From: Polaribacter sp.
GTDB taxonomy: Bacteria > Bacteroidota > Bacteroidia > Flavobacteriales > Flavobacteriaceae
DNA length: 64,000 nucleotides
NCBI GenBank assembly: GCA_029245785.1
Contig: JAQWOR010000077.1
Coordinates: 1 to 64,000 of the forward strand
Reading direction: 5' to 3'
Below, in pieces: positions 52,298-61,140 of the stretch. Numbering within the stretch: the stretch's first letter is position 1; the number at the start of each line of letters is the position of its first letter. The translations under genes and the position numbers were made by a program. The notes under the pieces were generated by a model that worked only from the letters and a program-made list of their open reading frames with translations, ran no database searches and was not told where the DNA came from.

Positions 52298-52993
52298 ATG
52301 AAAAAAAGTGATATCAAAATTTTATTAGTTGATGACGAGCCCGATATTTTAGAAATTGTACGATACAATTTAAAAACGGAGGGGTATCAAGTATTTACAG
52401 CTTCTAATGGAGCAGAAGGAGTAAGCACTGCAAAAAAAATCAATCCACATTTAATTTTACTCGACATTATGATGCCAGAAATGGATGGAATTGAAGCTTG
52501 TGAAAAGATTAGAAAGATTAAAACACTTGAGCATGTTATTATTGCTTTCTTGACTGCTAGGTCAGAAGACTACTCTCAAGTAGCCGGTTTTGATGCTGGA
52601 GCAGATGATTATATTACCAAGCCTATAAAACCAAAAGTACTGGTTAGTAAGGTAAAATCTTTATTGCGTAGGCTAAAAAATAATGAAAATCAAGAAGCAA
52701 TAACAACCATTGGAACCATTGTAATAAACAGAGAAAAATACCTTGTTTATAAAGAAGGTCAAAAAATTATATTACCCAAAAAAGAGTTTGAATTGTTTTC
52801 TTTATTAACCTCTAACCCTGGAAAAGTTTTTAAACGCGAAACCATTTTAGATGCTGTTTGGGGAAATGACGTTGTTGTTGGAGGAAGAACTATTGATGTT
52901 CATATTCGAAAGTTAAGAGAAAAAATTGGTGATCATTACTTTAAAACAATCAAAGGAGTTGGATATAAATTTACCTTAGATGATGACCACTAA
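52298..52993 (+). CDS. OmpR/PhoB-family response regulator
   Basis: A 231-residue regulator: receiver domain (about 5-120) with acidic pocket VDDEPD, phosphoacceptor Asp56 in LILLDIMMPEMDG, switch residues FLTARSED and the Lys of YITKPIKP, then a winged-helix DNA-binding domain (about 135-230, KEFELFSLLTSNPGKVFKRE, GGRTIDVHIRKLREKIG, IKGVGYKF). It is in one operon with a PhoR-like kinase 12 bases downstream. The 11-base direct repeats above its promoter support a PhoB-like role in phosphate control, though other OmpR functions are possible. Confidence 0.92.
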   Translation: MKKSDIKILLVDDEPDILEIVRYNLKTEGYQVFTASNGAEGVSTAKKINPHLILLDIMMPEMDGIEACEKIRKIKTLEHVIIAFLTARSEDYSQVAGFDAGADDYITKPIKPKVLVSKVKSLLRRLKNNENQEAITTIGTIVINREKYLVYKEGQKIILPKKEFELFSLLTSNPGKVFKRETILDAVWGNDVVVGGRTIDVHIRKLREKIGDHYFKTIKGVGYKFTLDDDH

Positions 52994-53005
52994 AAATATT
53001 GATTC

Positions 53006-54043
53006 GTGAAGTTTAAAAAAACATATTCGTTTGCTTTCTTATCTGCTCTATACCTAACACTATTGGCAGTATTTATTTCGGTTGTCGCCTATTTTTTATA
53101 CGACACCATTGGATTTTTAGCGGCTATTATTGGAGTAGTTGTTCTTTTTATACTTTCGTTTTTTATTGTTCAATACCGGGTTGAATATTTTATTTATCAA
53201 AGAGTACGGAAAATTTATAATGATGTTTCTTTATTAGACAATGATGATTTACACAGGCAGTCTGTAACTACAGATATGGAAACCCTTTCTAAAAGTCTAC
53301 AAAAATTTGCTGAAGGAAAACGTATTGAAATTCAAAATTTAATTGAAAAAGATTCTTTTCGAAGAGAGTTTTTAGGCAATGTTGCTCACGAATTAAAAAC
53401 GCCTTTATTTACTGTACAAGGCTATGTCTTAACCTTAATTGAAGGTGCTGCAAATGATAAAGAAATTCGAGAAAAATATCTAGAAAGAACCAATAAAGGT
53501 GTTGAAAGATTGGTGGCCATTGTTAAAGACTTAGACATGATTTCAAAGTTAGAGTCTGACGGTTTAAAAATGTCTTTTGCTCCTTTTAATATTTTAGAAC
53601 TCGTACAAAATGTCTTTGATTTGTTTGAAATGAAGGCAAAAAAAAAGAATATTGCCTTAACTTTTGATGCCATTTATGAATTTCCAATTTTTGTTTTAGG
53701 AGATATCGATCGTATAGAGCAGGTATTGATTAACCTTGTGGTAAACTCTATTAAATATGGTAAAATTGGAGGGGTTACATCGATTGGAATTGAATCGTAC
53801 AGTGAAAATAAATTCATTATTAAAGTTTCCGACAACGGAGAAGGTGTTAAACAAGAACATCTTTCTCGCTTGTTTGAACGCTTTTATAGAGTTGACCAAA
53901 GCAGATCAAGAGAACAAGGTGGCTCTGGACTTGGCTTGGCAATTGTAAAGCATTTGATAGAAGCTCACAATGAAACTATTTTATTAAAAAGCACCTATGG
54001 AGAAGGGTCTGAATTTTCCTTTACATTAAAAAAAGCTACTTAA
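53006..54043 (+). CDS. PhoR-like sensor histidine kinase
   Basis: A 345-residue kinase with two membrane helices (about 10-31 and 35-56) and hardly any periplasmic part, a short HAMP-like region, a dimerisation domain with phosphoacceptor His128 (NVAHELKTPLFTVQGYV) and an ATPase domain: N box LINLVVNSIKYG, G1 VSDNGEGV, F box LFERFYRVDQSR and G2 GGSGLGLAIVKHL. Lack of a sensing loop matches PhoR-type kinases that sense through partners in the membrane. The start is GTG. It partners the response regulator just upstream. Confidence 0.92.
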   Translation: MKFKKTYSFAFLSALYLTLLAVFISVVAYFLYDTIGFLAAIIGVVVLFILSFFIVQYRVEYFIYQRVRKIYNDVSLLDNDDLHRQSVTTDMETLSKSLQKFAEGKRIEIQNLIEKDSFRREFLGNVAHELKTPLFTVQGYVLTLIEGAANDKEIREKYLERTNKGVERLVAIVKDLDMISKLESDGLKMSFAPFNILELVQNVFDLFEMKAKKKNIALTFDAIYEFPIFVLGDIDRIEQVLINLVVNSIKYGKIGGVTSIGIESYSENKFIIKVSDNGEGVKQEHLSRLFERFYRVDQSRSREQGGSGLGLAIVKHLIEAHNETILLKSTYGEGSEFSFTLKKAT

Positions 54044-54053
54044 AACTCAAGGT

Positions 54054-55331
54054 TTATTTTACCAAATCAAACCCAATGTCTTTTCTGTAATTCATCTTTT
54101 CAAAATGAATTTCACCAATACTTTTATATGATTTTTTCAACGCCTCTTCAATAGTGTCTCCAAAAGAAGTAATTGCCATTACTCTTCCTCCGTTTGTGAG
54201 TGTTGTCTGATTTTTTAGGCTTGTTCCTGCATGATAAATGATTGATTCTTTTACCTTTTCTAAACCTGTAATTTCTTTATTCTTTTCATAAGCCTCTGGA
54301 TAACCTCCAGAAACCAGCATCACTGTAGTTGCTATTTTTGAATTGATCTCAGCTGATTTTTCATGTAATGTTTGCTTTGCAACACCATCAAACAAATCAA
54401 ACAAATCAGAGGTTATTCTTGGAATGACAACTTCTGTTTCTGGATCTCCCATTCTCACATTGTACTCAATAACTTGTGGATCTCCGTTTACATTCATTAA
54501 TCCTATAAATACAAATCCTCTGTAATCAATTCCGTCTTTTTGCAAGCCATTAATGGTAGGTATAACCACACGTTCTTCTACTTTCTGTAAAAACGCTTCG
54601 GTTGCAAAATGAACTGGCGAAATGGCGCCCATTCCTCCTGTATTTAATCCTTTATCTCCTTCTCCAATACGTTTGTAATCTTTTGCAGAAGGCAATATTT
54701 TATAACTTTTCCCGTCTGTTAATACAAAAACAGATAGCTCTATTCCGTCTAAGAACTCTTCAATAACAACTGTTGATGACGCTGCTCCAAACTTTTGATT
54801 GGACAACATTTCTTCTAGTTCTGCTTTTGCTTCTGCTAAAGAATCTAAAATTAATACGCCTTTCCCAGCTGCCAATCCATCAGCTTTTAAAACATATGGA
54901 GGGTTTAGTTTTTCTAAAAACAATTTTCCTTCTTCTACTGTTTCTTTAGTAAATGATTGATATTTTGCTGTTGGAATGTTGTGTTTTTCCATAAACTGTT
55001 TGGAAAAATCTTTACTTCCTTCTAACAAGGCGCCATCTTTTTTAGGACCAATGACAGGAATGTTTTTTAGAGCGCTATCCGCCAAGAAAAAATCATGAAT
55101 TCCTGCTACCAAAGGAGCCTCTGGCCCAACAACAACCATCTTAATTCCTTTTGACAAAACGATTTGTTTTACCGCTAAAAAATCTGTTGGGTTGACATTG
55201 ATGTTTGTTGCAATTTGAGAAGTTCCTGCATTTCCTGGAGCTACAAAAAGATGGTTTACTTTTTTACTTTGAGATAATTTCAATGCAAACGCGTGTTCTC
55301 TTCCTCCAGAGCCTAAAATTAGAATATTCAT
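54054..55331 (-). CDS. purD: phosphoribosylamine-glycine ligase
   Basis: A 425-residue ATP-grasp enzyme that joins glycine to phosphoribosylamine, step two of purine synthesis. Marks: MNILILGSGGREHAFALKLS, FVAPGNAGTSQIA, VVGPEAPLVAGI, VLKADGLAAGKGVLI, SSTVVIEEFLDGIELSVFVL, GLNTGGMGAISPV and YNVRMGDPETEVVIPR. Length is normal. It is convergent with the sensor kinase with a 10-base gap and stands apart from the other pur genes. A TATATTTG box lies at 55351-55358. Confidence 0.97.
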   Translation of the reverse strand: MNILILGSGGREHAFALKLSQSKKVNHLFVAPGNAGTSQIATNINVNPTDFLAVKQIVLSKGIKMVVVGPEAPLVAGIHDFFLADSALKNIPVIGPKKDGALLEGSKDFSKQFMEKHNIPTAKYQSFTKETVEEGKLFLEKLNPPYVLKADGLAAGKGVLILDSLAEAKAELEEMLSNQKFGAASSTVVIEEFLDGIELSVFVLTDGKSYKILPSAKDYKRIGEGDKGLNTGGMGAISPVHFATEAFLQKVEERVVIPTINGLQKDGIDYRGFVFIGLMNVNGDPQVIEYNVRMGDPETEVVIPRITSDLFDLFDGVAKQTLHEKSAEINSKIATTVMLVSGGYPEAYEKNKEITGLEKVKESIIYHAGTSLKNQTTLTNGGRVMAITSFGDTIEEALKKSYKSIGEIHFEKMNYRKDIGFDLVK

Positions 55332-55350
55332 GTGGTGTTGTATTTGAGTG

Positions 55351-55358
55351 CAAATATA
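55351..55358 (-). promoter_or_regulatory. -7 box for purD
   Basis: TATATTTG on the minus strand fits TAnnTTTG, 19 bases from the purD ATG. No clear TTG -33. Confidence 0.45.
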
Positions 55359-55381
55359 CTACCTGAAAACGGTATCTCTGT

Positions 55382-56152
55382 TTAAAATCCCCATTTCTTG
55401 AAATATTTTATAGAAGAAAATAAATGCCTAAAAAATAAATTTACCTTTTTGGAAGATCCCTGTTTTAAAATATGAGTAATCTCTTGATTTGGATAGTACA
55501 TTTTCTTTTTCCCACTAACATCAATTTTTTTACAGATATCTACATCTTCCATATATAAGAAATAGCGTTCGTCAAAACCTTTTAAAGAAACAAAATCTAA
55601 TGTTTTATATAATTGAAAACATCCTGTCAAGTACTCTGCAAAAAAAGGAGTGTCCAGGTCTTTGTCTTTGTAAATTCCTCTATCTATAACCTCTTTAAAC
55701 CATGGTCTTAAAATTGGAATTCTTCTTATTAATAATTCAATCAATGTTGGGTATCTTCTACATGAGTATTGGTGTTCACCGTTTGGAAACAATACTTTTG
55801 GAGCAATCATAGACGTTTTTCCATCCCTTTTTAATTGTTCAATTAAATTAGGTATTGTTTCGGGTGAAAAAATAACATCTGGGTTTAAAATTAGATGAAA
55901 CTTCGACCCTTTTTCTAATTGACAAAGAACTTTGTTATGTGCAGCCCCAAAGCCAATATTTTCCCCTATTCCAAAATACTCTATTTCTGGTTGATTAAAA
56001 CTATTTTTAAAAATTTTTGAAGGCGTATTGTCAATAAGATACAATTTTTTAGACATTTTTGTATTTAAAAAACATTCAACAGTCTTTTTCAATTCTGTGG
56101 CATCTTCTTTATATAAAACAATTGAAGCGGTTATGTCTAATTTGTTTTCCAT
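55382..56152 (-). CDS. family 2 glycosyltransferase
   Basis: A 256-residue rhamnosyltransferase-like GT2 (WbbL type). ASIVLYKEDATELKKTV starts the fold; FHLILNPDVIF is the metal-binding DxD-like site; ISLKGFDERYFLYMEDVDIC (written across FDERYFLYMEDVD) is the ED(V)D motif of the family. The frame is open to 56179, but the ATG at 56152 gives the usual start (MENKLDITASIVLY) 7 bases after the stop of the preceding gene, with AAGG before it. It is the last gene of the polysaccharide operon. Confidence 0.87.
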   Translation of the reverse strand: MENKLDITASIVLYKEDATELKKTVECFLNTKMSKKLYLIDNTPSKIFKNSFNQPEIEYFGIGENIGFGAAHNKVLCQLEKGSKFHLILNPDVIFSPETIPNLIEQLKRDGKTSMIAPKVLFPNGEHQYSCRRYPTLIELLIRRIPILRPWFKEVIDRGIYKDKDLDTPFFAEYLTGCFQLYKTLDFVSLKGFDERYFLYMEDVDICKKIDVSGKKKMYYPNQEITHILKQGSSKKVNLFFRHLFSSIKYFKKWGF

Positions 56153-56159
56153 ACCCTTA

Positions 56160-57512
56160 TTAATACGCTTTTTCTTCACCTTTAAACATGTTAAAAACCG
56201 TTTGAGTAATAATTTTAAGATCTAATAAAAAAGACCAGTTTTCAATATAAAAAAGATCCCAGCGGACTCTATTTTCTATATCTGATTTCTTCTTGATTTC
56301 CCCTCTATATCCGCTTACTTGTGCCAATCCTGTAATGCCTGGTTTTACAGCGTGTCTTTTTATATAATTATGCACTTCCTTTTCAAATTGTTGTGATTGC
56401 AAATTCATGTGCGGTCTTGGACCAACGACACTCATATCTCCTTCTAAGACATTTAAAAACTGGGGCAATTCATCCATACTTGTTTTGCGAAGAAATGCGC
56501 CCAATTTAGTGATTCTTTTATCGTTTTTTGTCGTGTGCTTACCCTCTAAGGTAGCATGATTTTTCATTGATCTAAACTTGTAACAGGTAAATTGTATCCC
56601 ATTAATCCCTTCTCTTTCTTGCTTAAAAAAAGCAGGGCCTTTGGACTCTAATTTGATGAGCAACCAAAGTGTTGGTATCAACCAAGAAAGCAATAAAAAG
56701 AGTACTAATACAGAAAAAACAATATCAAAGCTTCTTTTGACAAAATGAGTTTCAATACGTTCAAATGGCAATGGTATTGGCTTTAAGACAGGTATCGTTC
56801 CATAATATTCTAATACAAACCCTTTACTATACACCCCTTTTGTTTCAGGTATCAATCGAAGCACTGCAGCATTTTTATTTACAAATTTTCTGATTTCTTT
56901 TAGTTGCTGCTGGGTCAAAGAAGATACCTCACAATAGATTTCATCAATATTATTTTCTAAGACATACTCAAAACCTTTTTTTATAGTTCCTAAATAGCCC
57001 TTAGAGTTACTTTTTTTATCTGAAAAAAAACCAAAAACGCGGTAGCCAAAATCTTGTCTTTTGTCAAATAATTTAGCAATATTATTCGCTGAAGTTCTTT
57101 CTCCAAAAACAACTACATTTCTATAGTTTCTTCCTCTTGATCGGTATTTCTTAAGAGTAATAAAGGAAATAACTTTAAAAAAAGAAATCGTAATCACTAC
57201 AGAAACTAAAATTAAAAATTGGCTGTCTATTATAATTCCCTCTCTAAAAATTCCAAAATAGGTGAAATACCCTAAAGAAAATAGGGAAAGCTGAGAAAGA
57301 AGTAACGTTATTAATTTTCTAATTGGAGTCGCTCTATGTACTTTATAAAACCTTGTGAAAAAAGAGGACACTGTCCAAAAAACAGATATATATATATATA
57401 AAATAGCGTTTAAAGATTCTTTGTCAGATGCATAGTACACCACTGTATTGATAATAACTATGTCAATCAACAGTAGTATTGGACGGATTAAATATGAATT
57501 TTTTTTCTTCAA
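56160..57512 (-). CDS. polyprenyl glycosylphosphotransferase (initiating sugar transferase, WcaJ/WbaP type)
   Basis: A 450-residue membrane enzyme that starts a polysaccharide repeat by moving a sugar-1-phosphate to undecaprenyl phosphate. Four helices at about 8-125, a CoA-binding-like domain (130-250), one more helix (about 262-285) and the bacterial sugar transferase domain: [65 protein letters not shown] and [17 protein letters not shown]. The nucleotide sugar is unknown. It overlaps the polymerase gene upstream by 4 bases. Confidence 0.93.
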   Translation of the reverse strand: MKKKNSYLIRPILLLIDIVIINTVVYYASDKESLNAILYIYISVFWTVSSFFTRFYKVHRATPIRKLITLLLSQLSLFSLGYFTYFGIFREGIIIDSQFLILVSVVITISFFKVISFITLKKYRSRGRNYRNVVVFGERTSANNIAKLFDKRQDFGYRVFGFFSDKKSNSKGYLGTIKKGFEYVLENNIDEIYCEVSSLTQQQLKEIRKFVNKNAAVLRLIPETKGVYSKGFVLEYYGTIPVLKPIPLPFERIETHFVKRSFDIVFSVLVLFLLLSWLIPTLWLLIKLESKGPAFFKQEREGINGIQFTCYKFRSMKNHATLEGKHTTKNDKRITKLGAFLRKTSMDELPQFLNVLEGDMSVVGPRPHMNLQSQQFEKEVHNYIKRHAVKPGITGLAQVSGYRGEIKKKSDIENRVRWDLFYIENWSFLLDLKIITQTVFNMFKGEEKAY

Positions 57513-58801
57513 AGTTCTAAATTATTTTTTAACAATCCTTCTTGTGGCTTTTGGGGAGCCTCATAAAATAGTAATACTATTGTAATAAAAAACACCATTC
57601 CTTTTTGTTTCCATAAAAATGTGTCTGTCATGCAAATTGTTGCAATAACAAAAATAAATGAAAAAAACAGAAAATCTTTATTTAAAACCGCTTGTTTAAA
57701 CACAAGGTAAAAAATACTTAATAAAAGGAGTAAGCCCAGCAATCCTAGCTCCGAAAAAATTTGAATGTACTGATTGTGAAAATGATAATTCTGAAAACCC
57801 TTATATAAATTATACTCTACATACTTGCTATTAAGCTTTTCTTGAGAGTTGTTTAAGCCCAAACCTTTTATACTTCCTTTTTCTTCAGATACTATTTCAA
57901 AAAATGCTTTTATTTGAAAAACCCTTAGCCCAGCTCCTGTCCACAAATACTCATCGCCGAAATCCTTTTTTACGAGCACTTCGTTAATATTTGTTTTCGC
58001 AAACTCATTGAGAATTCTTTCTCTTACATTTTTTGATGCAATCACAGCTATTAAGCTTACACAAACCACTATTGCAAGGTGTTTTGTTTTTAACAGATAT
58101 TGTTTCTTATATCCGTTCTTTATCATATAAACTAAACTTAATAGTACTGTAATTATAATAATCATTTTTGAAGAAAGCAGCATTAAAAATAACAATAAAA
58201 CAATTAGGCAAGTAACTTCAATAGCTGTTTTGTTTTTCTTGGTCAAGAAATAAATGAACCCAAAAGCGACAAAAACAGAAAGGAAAATTGCGTTCATCAT
58301 ATTTAAGTTGCTGCTTAACGTATGGTAAAAAATTTGACTTATCTCTTTCGTTTTAAATAAATATATACTCCCTATAATCATACAATACATTGCATAACAT
58401 GAAAGAGAAAATGAAAAATAACGAACAATTCTTTCTTTTGTCTTTCGATTAAAGAGCTTTTCTTTTGTACTGCTGTTAAGTATATAAAAAGATATTGGAA
58501 GAATTAAATAGGATAAAAAGGAAGAAAGGCTTTTTAATGATCTAGAAATGTTATCGGACCAAAATAATGTGACCAATGCTACCATATATACACTAATCAA
58601 TAAAACAGATATCGTGTTCGGTTTTCTGTATACATTTCTTTTTTTTAAAACCAAAACAAACACACTAAAAAGAAACAATATAATGATGCTTATACTATTA
58701 TATGCATAATTTAACGGAAGTGTTATTAACACTATTAAAACCAGTAAAAAAGCTATTTTATTATACGTTAATTTTGTCTTTATTTGCTTCCAAACATTCA
58801 T
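57509..58801 (-). CDS. O-antigen polymerase/ligase-like membrane protein (first)
   Basis: A 430-residue polytopic protein with about 11 helices. Its large periplasmic loop lies before the Wzy_C-type motif YHFHNQYIQIFSELGLLGLL, shared by O-antigen polymerases (Wzy) and ligases (WaaL). Sequence alone does not separate the two. A 103-base gap precedes it, unlike the tight overlaps elsewhere in the operon; that gap is the lost 3' end of the upstream transferase gene. Confidence 0.82.
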   Translation of the reverse strand: MNVWKQIKTKLTYNKIAFLLVLIVLITLPLNYAYNSISIIILFLFSVFVLVLKKRNVYRKPNTISVLLISVYMVALVTLFWSDNISRSLKSLSSFLSYLILPISFYILNSSTKEKLFNRKTKERIVRYFSFSLSCYAMYCMIIGSIYLFKTKEISQIFYHTLSSNLNMMNAIFLSVFVAFGFIYFLTKKNKTAIEVTCLIVLLLFLMLLSSKMIIIITVLLSLVYMIKNGYKKQYLLKTKHLAIVVCVSLIAVIASKNVRERILNEFAKTNINEVLVKKDFGDEYLWTGAGLRVFQIKAFFEIVSEEKGSIKGLGLNNSQEKLNSKYVEYNLYKGFQNYHFHNQYIQIFSELGLLGLLLLLSIFYLVFKQAVLNKDFLFFSFIFVIATICMTDTFLWKQKGMVFFITIVLLFYEAPQKPQEGLLKNNLEL

Positions 58802-58904
58802 AAAAAAAAGAAAGATAACTGCTGTTGATATTGTTGATATTGTATTGTTGATTTATTTTAATTCTATTGGTATTTAATTTTTCTTTTTCAAAAAGTTTAT
58901 TTTT
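58761..58904 (-). other. open-frame remnant: missing C-terminus of the DUF1972 glycosyltransferase
   Basis: Directly after the TAA at 58905-58907 the same frame stays open for 47 codons to a TAA at 58761-58763. It reads like a GT4-type C-terminus: NRIKINQQYNINNINSSYL then SFFYECLEANKD, matching the family pattern (Asn-Arg, helix, Tyr-Asn, Ile, Tyr-Leu-x-Phe-Phe). It overlaps the next gene start by about 40 bases. Confidence 0.7.
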
Positions 58905-59876
58905 TTATAATAGGTGGTTTTTTATGTCTATCATATTTGAAAAATAATAGCCCTCTTCTTCTAAAACAGCTTTATTAAAAATATTATCATGTGCAATAAT
59001 TAGAGCATTGCATCCCATGGCTTCTAATAAAGAAGGATTTGTTCCTCCAACAGAGTGTCCATGAAAATATAAATTTGAAAAATATCGTAAACTATTTAGC
59101 TCTTCAGAATTATAAATACTCCCTAAAAACAAAATGTGTTCATGGTTTTTAAATTTTTCTTTTAATCGATGTCCAAATTTGTTAGCATAGCTCCCTATAA
59201 CTAAAAAGAGGGTTTTCTTTTTACTTAAAACCACACCATCTAAAATAGATTCAATATTATTCTCTGGCTCAAGTCTTGCTATTAATAGATTGTATGTGTA
59301 TTCTAAAAGGTGATATTTATTCAATACCAACTTACTTGGTTCCTCAATGTTTTTAGCCCCGTAAGGAATATACTCCGAAGTCGCATTGTATTTCTCTTCT
59401 AAATAGTTCTGAATCCCTAAAGAGTCAGAAATCAAAAAATCACTGTATTTTACTGCTAACTTTTCAGCATATTTTAAAAATGTTTTAATCGGTAATGCAT
59501 ACTTTGCTCGTTTCCATTCCAAACCATCCATATTGGTTATTAATATCGGTTTTTTGGGAAAAAGAAAAGACCAAATGGAGCTACTCGTATATCCCAATTG
59601 AAGAATAATATCAAAATTTCTTTTCCTAGAATCTAGAATGCAATTTAAATCATATAAAAATTGACCTATCGTACCAATTTTTTTTTCAGGATCACTACAA
59701 TGTATTATTCGTACGTTTTTAAACGTTTTTCCTTGATACGGATGCGTCGATGAATTGTATACAAATACCTCGTGTGAGTTTTTGACTAGGTAAACAGAGA
59801 GTAATTCTGCAAATTGTTCAAATCCTCCATAATGATTTGGGATCCCTCTAGTTCCTATAATTCCGACTCTAATCAT
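58905..59876 (-). CDS. DUF1972-type glycosyltransferase, C-terminally truncated by a stop
   Basis: A 323-residue GT-B fold transferase. The N-terminal DUF1972 domain is clear (MIRVGIIGTRGIPNHYGGFE, FAELLSVYLVKNSHEVFVY); the C-terminal nucleotide-sugar site shows NLLIARLEPENNIESILDG, FLGSIYNSEELNSLRYFSN and GHSVGGTNPSLLEAMGCNALI. It ends at KNHLL, about 40-50 residues short of the usual 360-370, because of a TAA after which the homologous frame goes on (58761-58904). The final helix that packs back on the N-domain is thus missing; activity is doubtful unless the stop is read through. It overlaps the next gene upstream by 8 bases. Confidence 0.87.
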   Translation of the reverse strand: MIRVGIIGTRGIPNHYGGFEQFAELLSVYLVKNSHEVFVYNSSTHPYQGKTFKNVRIIHCSDPEKKIGTIGQFLYDLNCILDSRKRNFDIILQLGYTSSSIWSFLFPKKPILITNMDGLEWKRAKYALPIKTFLKYAEKLAVKYSDFLISDSLGIQNYLEEKYNATSEYIPYGAKNIEEPSKLVLNKYHLLEYTYNLLIARLEPENNIESILDGVVLSKKKTLFLVIGSYANKFGHRLKEKFKNHEHILFLGSIYNSEELNSLRYFSNLYFHGHSVGGTNPSLLEAMGCNALIIAHDNIFNKAVLEEEGYYFSNMIDIKNHLL

Positions 59877-61140
59877 TTACCCAATTTTCATTATTTCTCT
59901 TTTCAGCATGTACCAAATATAAAAACAGCCCTAAACAAAAAAAAGAAATTTCTCCAAAATTATAAATTCCTGTAATTATCAAGCTTGTAAAAAAATAATA
60001 ACTTCCAAAACCAGAAACTATTCTACGCAGCAGCTTCTCTTTTTTAGTTTTCGTATTTAAATAGGTTTGTTTATATAAATTAAACAACATCACTATATAA
60101 AAAAATAATCCAATAATTCCTGTTTTAAAAAAAACATACACATAGCCATTATGTATGTGTGGAACATACCTCAATCCATCTTCACCTCCTATTGGTGCTT
60201 TAAATCCTAAATCTACTAAAGATCCAAACCCTCTTCCTACAACATAATTTATAGGGTTTCCCTGCATTTGTGTAACTGCTTTAGACGCCTCATATGCTCT
60301 CCAATATTTGAAAATTTCTTTTTGATTTGACGGGTTGTAATTTGAAGGAGGAGAAAAAACTTCTGCAGGAGCATTTCTTATTTTAAAAAAAAACTGTTGA
60401 ACTCCTGGTTTATCAGCATCTAGGTTTAATGTGAATAAATAGGCGTAAAAAACACCAAAAAGTACTGAAGCTATCGCAATATATTTTATGGCCTTTCGTG
60501 TCATTTTCGTATACCCATAAAAAGAAAACAAAAAGATTCCCGCTCCTAAGAGCATCGTTCGTGAAAAATACAAACAAAATGAAATAACAAGAATAATTAA
60601 AATTACATTTCTTTTTATTTTGGAAGGAATGACATCAAAATTTGAAAACCGCTTTTTTGCTATTAAAAAAACAAGTGCTAATAACTCAATAAAATTTCCT
60701 ATTCCTCCTTTTGCTCGAATTTCCTCTATAGTTCCCTTCTTTAAATCTGCAAAACCAAGCTTCCCTAAATGGTATATTGAAAAAGCAACACCTACATAGA
60801 TAATTGCTTTTATAACAAATTGATGATCCTTTATTTTTCTACAAAGTAAATACCCTAAAAGAAGTACCAAAATAGGTTTTATAAAATGCACAAAGTCACG
60901 GATCTTATCAAACCATGAATAGGAATGAAAAAACGAAACCACCAATCCAATAACAAGGATGATTCCTAAATAACTAAGAATATTAAACATATTTTCAGAC
61001 AGTTTCACCTTTGTTTCTGAAACTAAAAAAAACACACAAATCCCTGAAAAAACGACCAAAAACTCAACCGAAGGAATCCATATTTGAAGAACAAGTATGA
61101 GTACTAAGAGCGTCTTATATATCTGTTGGCTAATCTTCAT
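59869..61140 (-). CDS. O-antigen polymerase/ligase-like membrane protein (second)
   Basis: A 423-residue polytopic protein with about 11 helices and a periplasmic loop around residues 235-310 that ends in HIHNGYVYVFFKTGIIGLFF, the Wzy_C-type motif. It is only distantly related to the polymerase-like protein at 57509-58801. One of the two may be the repeat polymerase and the other a ligase or a polymerase of another unit. Genes overlap on both sides (8 and 11 bases). Confidence 0.82.
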   Translation of the reverse strand: MKISQQIYKTLLVLILVLQIWIPSVEFLVVFSGICVFFLVSETKVKLSENMFNILSYLGIILVIGLVVSFFHSYSWFDKIRDFVHFIKPILVLLLGYLLCRKIKDHQFVIKAIIYVGVAFSIYHLGKLGFADLKKGTIEEIRAKGGIGNFIELLALVFLIAKKRFSNFDVIPSKIKRNVILIILVISFCLYFSRTMLLGAGIFLFSFYGYTKMTRKAIKYIAIASVLFGVFYAYLFTLNLDADKPGVQQFFFKIRNAPAEVFSPPSNYNPSNQKEIFKYWRAYEASKAVTQMQGNPINYVVGRGFGSLVDLGFKAPIGGEDGLRYVPHIHNGYVYVFFKTGIIGLFFYIVMLFNLYKQTYLNTKTKKEKLLRRIVSGFGSYYFFTSLIITGIYNFGEISFFCLGLFLYLVHAEKRNNENWVND

